Assembly (NCBI GenBank): GCA_002403415.1
Contig: DHHS01000021.1
Coordinates: 1-8,339 of the forward strand
Direction of reading: 5' to 3'
Length of the DNA: 8,339 bases
From: Sphingomonas sp. UBA4766
GTDB taxonomy: Bacteria; Pseudomonadota; Alphaproteobacteria; Sphingomonadales; Sphingomonadaceae
Shown here: positions 1 to 5,968 of the stretch, piece by piece
Numbering within the stretch: the first letter of the stretch is position 1
Layout of the letters: each line of letters starts with the position of its first letter
Made by a program: the position numbers and the translations under genes
The notes under the pieces: model-generated
What the model saw: the letters and a program-made list of their open reading frames with translations, nothing else
The model's database searches: none
What the model was told of the DNA's origin: nothing

Positions 1-79
1 CGATCAGCGGCGCAAGGCCGGTACGGATTTCATCGAGGGTCGCATCAGCGGGGATCGGAGCGGGAATCGATTGGGTCAT
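1..79 (-). CDS. N-terminal fragment of an unidentified protein, possibly COQ9 family
   Basis: Only the first 26 codons are inside the window; the gene runs off the left edge. The peptide begins MTQSIPAPIPADATLDEIRT and continues GLAPLI. It starts 10 bases after the stop of the EamA transporter gene, with an AAAGGG Shine-Dalgarno sequence overlapping that stop, so the two are probably co-transcribed and translationally linked. The 'TLDEIRTGLAPLI' segment after a short Ala/Pro-rich leader resembles the beginning of alphaproteobacterial COQ9-type ubiquinone biosynthesis accessory proteins. That is a resemblance from memory over few residues and is weak. That a gene starts here is better supported than its identity. 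Confidence 0.45.
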   Translation of the reverse strand, partial: MTQSIPAPIPADATLDEIRTGLAPLI

Positions 80-89
80 ATGTCGCCCT

Positions 90-980
90 TTATCGTTCCC
101 GCCGCACCAGCACCAGCGCGACCGCCACCAGCGCTACCCCGATGAGATCGGGCAGGCCGAGCCGTTCGTCGTAGACGAGCCAGCCAATTGTCGCGCTCAC
201 CACGGGCTGCACCAGCAGCGCGATTCCCACCACCAGCGGCGACAGGCGGCCCAGCGCGTAGATCATCAGCCCTTGCCCGAACACCTGGCTCGCCAGCGCC
301 AGCCCGATCAGCGCGCCCCAATGCGTCGGGACAATCCGCTCTCCCAGCGCGGTTGCGAAGAGCAGCAGCGGCGCAATGCTGGCCAGTGTCGACAGCGTGA
401 GCGCTGGGAGCGGGGGCATGGTGCTGCGCGCGCGCGCCATCAGGATGAAGTAAAGCGCATAAAGCACACCTGCGAGCAGGCAGAGCAAATCGCCGCCCAG
501 ATGGCGCGGATCAAGCTGATAGGACTGTCCCATCAGCAATGCGGCGCCCACCGATGCCAGTGCCAGCGCCAATCCCTGAACCCTGCTGGGCAGGGAGCGG
601 GTGGCGATGAAGCCGTAAAGTGGGAAGATCAGTATCGCCGAATTGCCGAACAGCGTTGCATTGGCCAGCGTCGTCTGCAGGATTCCCAAATGCCAGCTCG
701 CCAGATCGGCCGCAAACGCGACCCCAGCGACGGCGAGCGTCGCCCATAGCCCGCGCGCCAGTCCGGCCGGTCGCCATCCCGTCGCCAACGCCATCGCGAC
801 CAGCAGTGGGGCGGCCAGCGTGATCCGCCAAAAGGCCGACGCGACCGGGCCGGTATCGGCCAGCCGCACGAACCACGGACCAAAGGCAAGCGCGATATTG
901 GCCAGAATCACGGCGACATAGGCACGGCGTGGCGCGTTGGCCGGGGTTGCGCCTTCGGGAACAGCAGGGGCAGTTGTCAT
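90..980 (-). CDS. EamA-family (DMT superfamily) inner-membrane transporter
   Basis: This 296-residue integral membrane protein has the usual length and layout of the drug/metabolite transporter superfamily: a short polar N-terminus (about 1-18), then ten hydrophobic segments forming two EamA repeats (about 20-152 and 163-293). Family-like features are the first helix AYVAVILANIALAFGPWFVR, the A-F-W-R motif near residue 50, and the closing segment GWLVYDERLGLPDLIG before the last helix and a basic C-terminus (RRER). Such proteins export or import small metabolites, but the substrate cannot be read from sequence. The start is the ATG at 980; the Shine-Dalgarno sequence is weak (GAGG, rather distant). 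It is divergent from the ene-reductase gene and probably heads a unit with the partial gene at 1-79. Confidence 0.9.
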   Translation of the reverse strand: MTTAPAVPEGATPANAPRRAYVAVILANIALAFGPWFVRLADTGPVASAFWRITLAAPLLVAMALATGWRPAGLARGLWATLAVAGVAFAADLASWHLGILQTTLANATLFGNSAILIFPLYGFIATRSLPSRVQGLALALASVGAALLMGQSYQLDPRHLGGDLLCLLAGVLYALYFILMARARSTMPPLPALTLSTLASIAPLLLFATALGERIVPTHWGALIGLALASQVFGQGLMIYALGRLSPLVVGIALLVQPVVSATIGWLVYDERLGLPDLIGVALVAVALVLVRRER

Positions 981-1101
981 GCGCGGTTTGCGGGCCTCTA
1001 GTTTTTCTTAGGGCGCTGGGCGGGTGTGAAATTTGCCCTAGCGCGCTAAATAGGCTGCGTCGCCTGCCAATCGCTGGCGTTGATATGCAAAGGAAGTGCC
1101 G
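981..1101. promoter_or_regulatory. Divergent intergenic region with a 10-base palindrome
   Basis: This 121-base gap between two divergent genes must hold the signals for both. It contains a perfect palindrome TAGCGCGCTA at 1039-1048 and an AT-rich patch (TAGTTTTTCTTA) near 999-1010. No pair of -35/-10 boxes with good spacing stands out on either strand. A regulator site is possible, but one short GC-rich palindrome is weak evidence in DNA of this composition. Confidence 0.35.
1091..1094 (+). promoter_or_regulatory. Shine-Dalgarno sequence deciding the ene-reductase start
   Basis: AGGA at 1091-1094, within AAAGGAAG, lies 7 bases before the ATG at 1102. A GTG at 1096 is in frame but overlaps the end of this box and is too close to be served by it. 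The ATG is therefore the better start, giving a protein beginning MPSLFDPIQLG. Confidence 0.65.
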
Positions 1102-2193
1102 ATGCCGAGCTTGTTCGATCCGATCCAATTGGGTGCGGTGACCGCCGCCAACCGCGTGCTGATGGCGCCGCTGACGCGCGGTCGGGCGACCAAGGAACAT
1201 GTGCCGACCCCGATTATGGCGGATTATTATGCGCAGCGCGCGACCGCCGGCCTCATCATTTCAGAGGCCACCGGCATCAGCCGCGAAGGGTTGGGCTGGC
1301 CGTTTGCGCCGGGCCTGTGGAGCGACGAGCAGGCGGAAGCGTGGGTGCCGGTGACCGGCGCCGTCCATGCGGCAGGCGGCAGGATTTTCGCGCAGATCTG
1401 GCACATGGGCCGGGTGGTTCATTCAAGCTATAATGATGGGGCGGCTCCCGTCTCTGCCTCTGCCACCACCGCGCCGGGCAAGGCGCATACCTATGTCGGG
1501 CGCCACCCCTATGACACCGCGCGCCCGCTTGAGCTTGCCGAGATCCCGCGCCTGATCGACGATTATGCGCGCGCGACCCGTCATGCCATCGCGGCGGGGT
1601 TTGATGGGGTGCAGATTCATGCCGCCAATGGCTATCTGATCGACCAGTTTCTGCGCGACGGCAGCAACCATCGCAACGACGCCTATGGGGGAGCGCCCGA
1701 AAATCGCATCCGCCTGCTGCGCGAAGTGACCGAGCGCGTCGCCGCGATCGCAGGCGCTGACCGCACCGCTGTCCGGCTGTCGCCCAATGGCGATTCGCAA
1801 GGGGTGGACGATAGCGATGCGCCCAGCGTCTTCGTGCCCGCCGCGCGTGCGCTGGCCGAAATTGGCATTGCATTCCTCGAACTGCGTGAACCCGGGCCCG
1901 AGGGGACGTTCGGGCGCACCGATGTGCCCCGCCAATCGCCCGCGATCCGCCAGGTGTTCGGCAACCCGCTGGTGCTCAATTCGGACTATCTGAGTGCGGA
2001 ACAGGCGCAGGCGGCGATCGATTCGGGCGTGGCCGATGCGATTTCCTTTGGCCGCACCTTCCTTGCCAATCCCGATCTGCCCGCGCGCCTCCGGGCAGGG
2101 GCGCCGCTCAACACCGACGTCATGGCGACCTGGTATTCGCAAGGGGCAGAGGGCTATACCGATTATCCGGCGCTGGAGGCTGTGCCCGGCTGA
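1102..2193 (+). CDS. Old-yellow-enzyme family FMN-dependent alkene reductase
   Basis: This 363-residue protein has the normal length for a classical OYE / NemA-type ene-reductase, which reduces activated C=C bonds (enals, enones, nitro compounds, nitrate esters) with NAD(P)H through bound FMN in a TIM barrel. Visible signatures are N-terminal LFDPIQLG, the FMN-contact strand RVLMAPLTR (Thr25, equivalent to OYE1 Thr37), the QIWHMGR motif (Gln98, His101, Arg104), and the catalytic region HAANGYLIDQFL, with His173, Asn176 and Tyr178 matching the substrate-binding His/Asn and proton-donor Tyr of OYE1. Also present are the following SNHRNDAYGG..NR segment and the C-terminal phosphate-binding GRTFLANPDLPARL. 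All key residues are intact. It ends 7 bases from the convergently transcribed P450. The physiological substrate is unknown; members range from xenobiotic defence to specific catabolism. Confidence 0.95.
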   Translation: MPSLFDPIQLGAVTAANRVLMAPLTRGRATKEHVPTPIMADYYAQRATAGLIISEATGISREGLGWPFAPGLWSDEQAEAWVPVTGAVHAAGGRIFAQIWHMGRVVHSSYNDGAAPVSASATTAPGKAHTYVGRHPYDTARPLELAEIPRLIDDYARATRHAIAAGFDGVQIHAANGYLIDQFLRDGSNHRNDAYGGAPENRIRLLREVTERVAAIAGADRTAVRLSPNGDSQGVDDSDAPSVFVPAARALAEIGIAFLELREPGPEGTFGRTDVPRQSPAIRQVFGNPLVLNSDYLSAEQAQAAIDSGVADAISFGRTFLANPDLPARLRAGAPLNTDVMATWYSQGAEGYTDYPALEAVPG

Positions 2194-2200
2194 GCGGTCC

Positions 2201-3574
2201 TTAGCCGATCGGGATAAACCGCAGTGGCAGCCCATCCTTCGGCCGGGGGATGGGCCATGCTTGCCACGTAACGCCTGCACCTTCGTCAAGCTCGATCCGG
2301 TAACGGCGGAGCAATTGCGCGACCAAAATCCGGGTCTGCATTTCGGCAAAGTGCAGCCCCAAACACATATGCGCGCCGCCGCCAAATGGGATCCATGCAT
2401 ATTTGTGGCGGCCCCGCACCGCCTCTGGCGCAAAGCGCATCGGGTCGAACCGGGTCGGTTCGGGCCAATGTTCGGGCATCTGGTGCGTATAGGCGGGTGA
2501 CACCCCCACCGATGTGCCCGCCGGAATCCGGTAGCCGCCAAACTCAAAATCGCTCAGCGCGCGCCGCGGGAGTGAGGGGACAGGCGGCATCATCCGCAAC
2601 GCCTCACGAAACGCATAGTCGGTGAGCGTCAGCCCGTCGAGCCGCCCGTGCACCAGCCCCGCATCGTCGTTTAGGCCGAGCGCCATTACTTCGTCACGCA
2701 GCCGGTCCTGCCACTGGGCATTGCGGCCCAGCAGCATGATGAGCGAGGTCGCCGATGAAGTGATCGTGTCGTGGGCGGCCATCATCAGGAAGTTCATGTG
2801 GTCGGCAATCGCATCGTCGGACAGCGGCTTGCCCGCCTCATCCACCGCGCGGCAAAAGTGCGAGAAGAAATCCTGCCCCTCGCCCGCCCGGCGGCGCGGG
2901 ATTTCGCGCTTGAACATATCGATCAGATAGGCGCGTGCCTGCGTCCCCCGGCGCATTTGCGTGCCGGGCAGCGGGAGGCGGATCGGCGTGACGGAGGCTT
3001 GCACTTCATCGACAAACGCCTGATTGATCCGCTTTGCCTCTGGTCCCAAGTTCATACCCAGAAAACTCTCGGCAGCCAGATCAAGCGTCAGCGTCTTGAT
3101 CGCGTCGTAAAAGCGCATTGGCCGGTTGGCCCAGCCAGCAACGGCGGCGGCAATCCCCCGGCTCAACTGCTCGGCATAATGACGCATGGGCTCGGGCTTG
3201 AACGCGACGGACAGCGTGCGGCGATCGGCACGGTGCTGATCGAAATCCATCAACATCAACCCGCGCGGGAACAACAGGTTGAGCAGCGGTCCCCAGCCTT
3301 GTTCGGATGAAAAAATGCGTTCGCGGTCGAACAGCACCAGTTCATTCGCCTCTGGCCCGAGCAGCGTGACGGTGGTGCCGCCCAGCGCGGTGTTGCGATA
3401 GACGCGGCCATAAGTGGCGACCATGCGCTTCCCGAATGCCACCGGATCGCGCAGCATTGCAAAGGTATTGCCGATCAGCGGCAAGCCGTCCTCGCCGGGA
3501 ATATGGCGCAATGCGTCGGCGGATTGCTTGGGGTGCCAGTGCGGGTTCGCCGCAAATGTATGCGCATAGGCCAT
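2201..3574 (-). CDS. Cytochrome P450 monooxygenase
   Basis: This 457-residue soluble-type P450 has no N-terminal membrane anchor. The proline-rich entry PGEDGLPLIGN lies near residues 27-37. The I-helix motif is MMAAHDTITSS, with Asp269 and Thr270 as the oxygen-activation pair; the usual Gly before them is Ala. The K-helix ExxR is REALRM (Glu324, Arg327), and the haem loop is FGGGAHMCLGLHFAE with Cys404 as thiolate ligand. It should oxidise an organic substrate with O2 and two electrons. No ferredoxin or ferredoxin reductase gene lies alongside, so redox partners must be elsewhere. The N-terminal half looks more like the CYP120/CYP26/CYP51 side of the family than the short CYP101 type, but the subfamily and substrate cannot be assigned. 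The ATG at 3574 is preceded by GGGAGAGAGGG. It is the last gene of the minus-strand run and has its own candidate promoter. Confidence 0.95.
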   Translation of the reverse strand: MAYAHTFAANPHWHPKQSADALRHIPGEDGLPLIGNTFAMLRDPVAFGKRMVATYGRVYRNTALGGTTVTLLGPEANELVLFDRERIFSSEQGWGPLLNLLFPRGLMLMDFDQHRADRRTLSVAFKPEPMRHYAEQLSRGIAAAVAGWANRPMRFYDAIKTLTLDLAAESFLGMNLGPEAKRINQAFVDEVQASVTPIRLPLPGTQMRRGTQARAYLIDMFKREIPRRRAGEGQDFFSHFCRAVDEAGKPLSDDAIADHMNFLMMAAHDTITSSATSLIMLLGRNAQWQDRLRDEVMALGLNDDAGLVHGRLDGLTLTDYAFREALRMMPPVPSLPRRALSDFEFGGYRIPAGTSVGVSPAYTHQMPEHWPEPTRFDPMRFAPEAVRGRHKYAWIPFGGGAHMCLGLHFAEMQTRILVAQLLRRYRIELDEGAGVTWQAWPIPRPKDGLPLRFIPIG

Positions 3575-3607
3575 GGCGGCGCCCTCTCTCCCGCGGTTAT
3601 TTACAGG

Positions 3608-3636
3608 CGTATAAGTAGCGCGGTCCGCTCCGCCAA
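3608..3636 (-). promoter_or_regulatory. Candidate sigma-70 promoter for the P450 gene
   Basis: Read on the minus strand, TTGGCG (3636-3631) and TATACG (3613-3608) are separated by exactly 17 bases, each box matching the consensus at 4 of 6 positions. The predicted start point near 3601 leaves a leader of about 27 bases before the P450 ATG. It sits in the 66-base gap after the acetyltransferase stop, the longest gap on the minus strand between 2201 and 7919. That fits separate initiation, but the call is from inspection only. Confidence 0.4.
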
Positions 3637-3640
3637 GCGC

Positions 3641-4180
3641 TTATCGCGCGCGCCGTGCCCGCCAGTCGGCGGCGCTCTGGCCCCAGGCGTCAACCACGGC
3701 TTCGTGAAACGGTTCGGGCAAGCGCGTCGGGCCCCGGTTGGTCGACCCTAGCCGCTGTGCGAGCGCGATCGAGCGGGTATTGGCGGGGTCGATCACATGG
3801 ATCACCTCGTCCCAGCCCAGCGCATCGAACACATAATCGATCGCCGCGACGGCGGCTTCATGGGCTAACCCCCGCCCGGCGAAGCGCGGGCTCACGCCCC
3901 AGCCGACTTCCTTTCCGGGCCAGTCTTCCGGTTCCCACGGGCCGATCCGGCCGATCCACGCGCCGCTAGCCTTGTCGATCACGGAGAACATCGCATAGCC
4001 CCGGATCGCCCACGCGCCACGCATTGCGCAAAGCTGGCGCCAGGTGCCGCTGCGCCCGGTTGTGCCGCCGATGAAGCGCATCGTCGCTTCATCCGCCGTC
4101 ATCGCACACCAGTCGTCGAGGTCGGCGGCCTCGGGCACACGCAGGATCAGCCGTGCGGTCTCGATGACGGGATAGCTCAT
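3641..4180 (-). CDS. GNAT-family N-acetyltransferase (RimJ/RimL-like)
   Basis: This 179-residue protein has the typical opening of the RimJ/RimL type GNAT enzymes (IETARLILRVPEAADLDDW, residues 6-24). These enzymes move an acetyl group from acetyl-CoA to an amine, often a protein N-terminus or a small molecule. The acetyl-CoA pyrophosphate loop of motif A is seen as RFAGRGLAHEA (99-109), and motif B as DPANTRSIALAQRLG (131-145), with the Asn-x-x-Ser pattern typical of the family. The Trp-rich IGPWEPEDWP (79-88) precedes the core strand. Its ATG overlaps the ribH stop by four bases (ATGA), so it is translationally coupled to the riboflavin operon. Nothing in the sequence ties it to riboflavin chemistry, and the acceptor is unknown. 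Confidence 0.9.
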   Translation of the reverse strand: MSYPVIETARLILRVPEAADLDDWCAMTADEATMRFIGGTTGRSGTWRQLCAMRGAWAIRGYAMFSVIDKASGAWIGRIGPWEPEDWPGKEVGWGVSPRFAGRGLAHEAAVAAIDYVFDALGWDEVIHVIDPANTRSIALAQRLGSTNRGPTRLPEPFHEAVVDAWGQSAADWRARRAR

Positions 4181-4596
4181 CCGAAACGCTGCTTCAGGGC
4201 GAGCATCGCGAGTGCTGCTTTGGCCGCCTCTCCACCCTTGTCCTTTTGTGCGGGGTCGGCGCGGACCAGCGCTTGCGCCTCATCCTCGGTGGTCAAAATG
4301 CCATTGCCGATCGCCAGGCCATCCATGCTGAGCGCCATCAGCCCGCGCGCGCTTTCGCCTGCCACGATTTCAAAGTGATAGGTTTCGCCGCGAATGACGA
4401 CGCCAATCGCGACATAGGCTTCATATCGCCCGCTTTCGCTGGCAAGGGCGACTGCGCCCGGAATTTCGAGCGCCCCGGGGACGGTGATCGTCTCATGCGC
4501 ATAGCCCGCATCCTCGATCGCGGCGCGCGCGCCCGCCAGCAACATGTCGTTCAGATGCTCATAAAATCGCGCTTCAACAATCAGGATGCGAGCCAT
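4177..4596 (-). CDS. ribH: 6,7-dimethyl-8-ribityllumazine synthase
   Basis: RibH condenses 5-amino-6-ribitylaminouracil with 3,4-dihydroxy-2-butanone 4-phosphate to lumazine, the penultimate step of riboflavin synthesis, usually in a large oligomeric shell. The 139-residue protein is short but complete for the family. Visible motifs are the N-terminal strand with Phe11 in the substrate pocket (EARFYEHLND), the VPGALEIP loop (39-46), the signature VIRGETYHFEIVAGES (67-82) with catalytic His74, GNGILTTE (98-104), and the phosphate-binding Arg112 followed by KGGEAAKAAL (120-129). The start ATG at 4596 lies 9 bases after the ribB-type stop, with GGAAG as Shine-Dalgarno sequence; the gene then overlaps the GNAT start. 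The spacing supports one transcript. Confidence 0.97.
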   Translation of the reverse strand: MARILIVEARFYEHLNDMLLAGARAAIEDAGYAHETITVPGALEIPGAVALASESGRYEAYVAIGVVIRGETYHFEIVAGESARGLMALSMDGLAIGNGILTTEDEAQALVRADPAQKDKGGEAAKAALAMLALKQRFG

Positions 4597-4605
4597 CGGA
4601 CTTCC

Positions 4606-5919
4606 TTATTCGCCAGCGGTGCAGGGGATGGGGCGTTCACCGACAATCGACAGGCCATAGCCTTGCAAGCCGACCAGCGTGTGGTGGGTGTTGGTCAGCA
4701 GCACCATATCCTGCACGCCGAGTTCGGCCAGCACTTGCGCGCCGATGCCGTAATCGCGCAGCTCCTCGACTTGCGGATCGCCCGCGCCCTTGCCCTCATG
4801 GCGCAGCGCGATGAAGCGCGAGACAAGGCCCGGCATCGGCTTGTTGATGACGACGATCACCCCGGTGCCCTCGTTGGCGATCAGCGCCATCGACTGGGCA
4901 AGCAGGCCGGAACGTTCGGATTCCTCGCCAAACACATCGACGAACATCGACATGGTGTGCATCCGCACCAGTGTGGGGCGGTCGGCGGCGATCTTGCCCT
5001 TTTGCAGCGCGATCAGCTCGTCGCCGGTCGCCTTGTTGCGGAACGTCATCGCGCGCCATTCCCCACCCCAGCGGCTGTGGAAAGTCAGCTCCGCGGTCTT
5101 TTCAACCAGATGGTCGTGGCGGCGGCGATAGGCGATCAGGTCGCGGATTGTGCCGATCTTCAGCCCGTGCGCCTGCGCAAAGGGGATGAGGTCGTCCATG
5201 CGCGCCATGGACCCGTCATCCTTCATGATCTCGCAAATCACGCCCGACGGGTTCAGCCCGGCCAGCCGCGCGACATCGACTGCCGCCTCGGTATGACCGG
5301 CACGAACCAGCACGCCGCCATCACGCGCGACCAGCGGAAAGACATGGCCGGGTGTGACAATTTCATCCTTGCCCTTGGACGCATCAATCGCGACCGCAAT
5401 GGTGCGCGCGCGGTCATGCGCCGAGATGCCCGTTGTCACGCCGTCGCGTGCTTCGATCGATACGGTAAAGGCGGTTTCGTGGCGGGTGCCGTTCGCCCGG
5501 CTCATCAGCCCCAGTCCAAGCTGATCGACGCGCGCGCGCGACAGGGACAGGCAGATCAGCCCGCGCCCATGCGTTGCCATGAAGTTGATCGCATCGGGCG
5601 TCGCCATTTGCGCGGGGATGACCAGGTCCCCCTCATTCTCGCGGTCTTCGTCATCGACGAGGATGAACATGCGGCCGTTGCGCGCTTCCTCGATAATCTC
5701 CTCAATCGGCACGAGCACGTCGGCGTCGTCGCTGGCGAATAATACAGCCTCCAGCTTGCGCAGCGTCTCTGCCGTCGGGTTCCAGTCGGGTGCGTCGATA
5801 TCGCGCAGTGTATTGGCATGCAGCCCGGCGGCGCGCGCAAGGCCGGAGCGTGACATGCCCCCTTCGGTGACGAGGCGGCGGATGCGATCGATCAGACTAG
5901 TGCTCATGCGGAACGACAT
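4606..5919 (-). CDS. ribB: HTH-fused 3,4-dihydroxy-2-butanone-4-phosphate synthase with degenerate RibA-like domain (RibBX type)
   Basis: This 437-residue protein has three parts. Residues about 6-62 form a Cro/C1-type helix-turn-helix (GMSRSGLARAAGLHANTLRD, with a Thr-Ala-Glu-Thr-Leu-Arg-Lys-Leu-Glu helix near 49-57). Residues about 69-268 are a complete DHBP synthase converting ribulose 5-phosphate to the four-carbon RibH substrate: acidic loop DDEDRENEGD (89-98), HGRGLICL (117-124), DGVTTGISAHDR (159-170), GHVFPL (191-196), RAGHTEAAVD (206-215). Residues about 272-433 follow the GTP cyclohydrolase II fold, but the zinc cysteines are replaced by Ser324, Glu335 and Ser337, and the EGRGIGL loop reads EGTGVIV. 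GTP cyclohydrolase activity is therefore not expected, as in the RibBX variant known from Proteobacteria. The first possible ATG is 5919, since an in-frame TGA lies three codons upstream; the ATG at 5907 (MSTSLIDRIRR) is an alternative. Neither has a clear Shine-Dalgarno sequence. Confidence 0.93.
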   Translation of the reverse strand: MSFRMSTSLIDRIRRLVTEGGMSRSGLARAAGLHANTLRDIDAPDWNPTAETLRKLEAVLFASDDADVLVPIEEIIEEARNGRMFILVDDEDRENEGDLVIPAQMATPDAINFMATHGRGLICLSLSRARVDQLGLGLMSRANGTRHETAFTVSIEARDGVTTGISAHDRARTIAVAIDASKGKDEIVTPGHVFPLVARDGGVLVRAGHTEAAVDVARLAGLNPSGVICEIMKDDGSMARMDDLIPFAQAHGLKIGTIRDLIAYRRRHDHLVEKTAELTFHSRWGGEWRAMTFRNKATGDELIALQKGKIAADRPTLVRMHTMSMFVDVFGEESERSGLLAQSMALIANEGTGVIVVINKPMPGLVSRFIALRHEGKGAGDPQVEELRDYGIGAQVLAELGVQDMVLLTNTHHTLVGLQGYGLSIVGERPIPCTAGE

Positions 5920-5920
5920 A

Positions 5921-5936
5921 TCACATCAGAATGTGA
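5921..5936. promoter_or_regulatory. Candidate operator 1 upstream of ribB (perfect 6-4-6 inverted repeat)
   Basis: TCACATCAGAATGTGA is a perfect inverted repeat with 6-base arms and a 4-base centre. It occupies positions -2 to -17 from the ATG at 5919, where a ribosome binding site would be. It matches a second element 32 bases away at nearly all arm positions. It could be a binding site for a dimeric repressor or, in RNA, a small stem-loop at the start codon. The repeat is seen; its function is inferred. Confidence 0.5.
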
Positions 5937-5952
5937 ATTCAAGCATCAATAA

Positions 5953-5968
5953 TCACACTATCGTGTAA
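5953..5968. promoter_or_regulatory. Candidate operator 2 upstream of ribB (imperfect 6-4-6 inverted repeat)
   Basis: TCACACTATCGTGTAA has the same 6-4-6 architecture as the element at 5921-5936, with five of six arm pairs matching. Both fit TCACAY-N4-RTGTRA. It overlaps the last three codons and stop of ribE (TAG at 5960-5958). The 32-base offset between the two sites is close to three turns of B-DNA, so proteins bound at both would face the same side. Confidence 0.45.

Noticed and set aside
1011..1060. Sequence GGGCGGGTGTGAAATTTGCCC before the FMN-dependent ene-reductase, reminiscent of the opening of an FMN riboswitch
   Set aside because: Only this short stretch resembles the RFN element. 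The remaining conserved blocks are missing in the ~65 bases left before the ATG, and the AGTCCGGATG-like 3' part is absent.
2194..2200. Bidirectional terminator between the convergent ene-reductase and P450 genes
   Set aside because: Only seven bases separate the stop codons, and I found no GC-rich hairpin followed by a T-run there.
1423..2547. 374-codon minus-strand frame spanning the ene-reductase and the end of the P450 gene
   Set aside because: It crosses two well-supported genes in other frames and shows no domain or membrane pattern of its own.
4246..5742. Long open frame (498 codons) on the plus strand opposite ribH and the ribB-type gene
   Set aside because: Both genes beneath it are unambiguous on the minus strand. 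The antisense frame has no recognisable domain and an Arg/His/Gln/Ala/Asp-rich composition typical of GC-rich antisense shadows.
5921..5936. CRP/FNR-type binding site
   Set aside because: CRP-type sites have TGTGA first and TCACA second. Here the half-sites are in the opposite order (TCACA...TGTGA), so it is not a CRP site.
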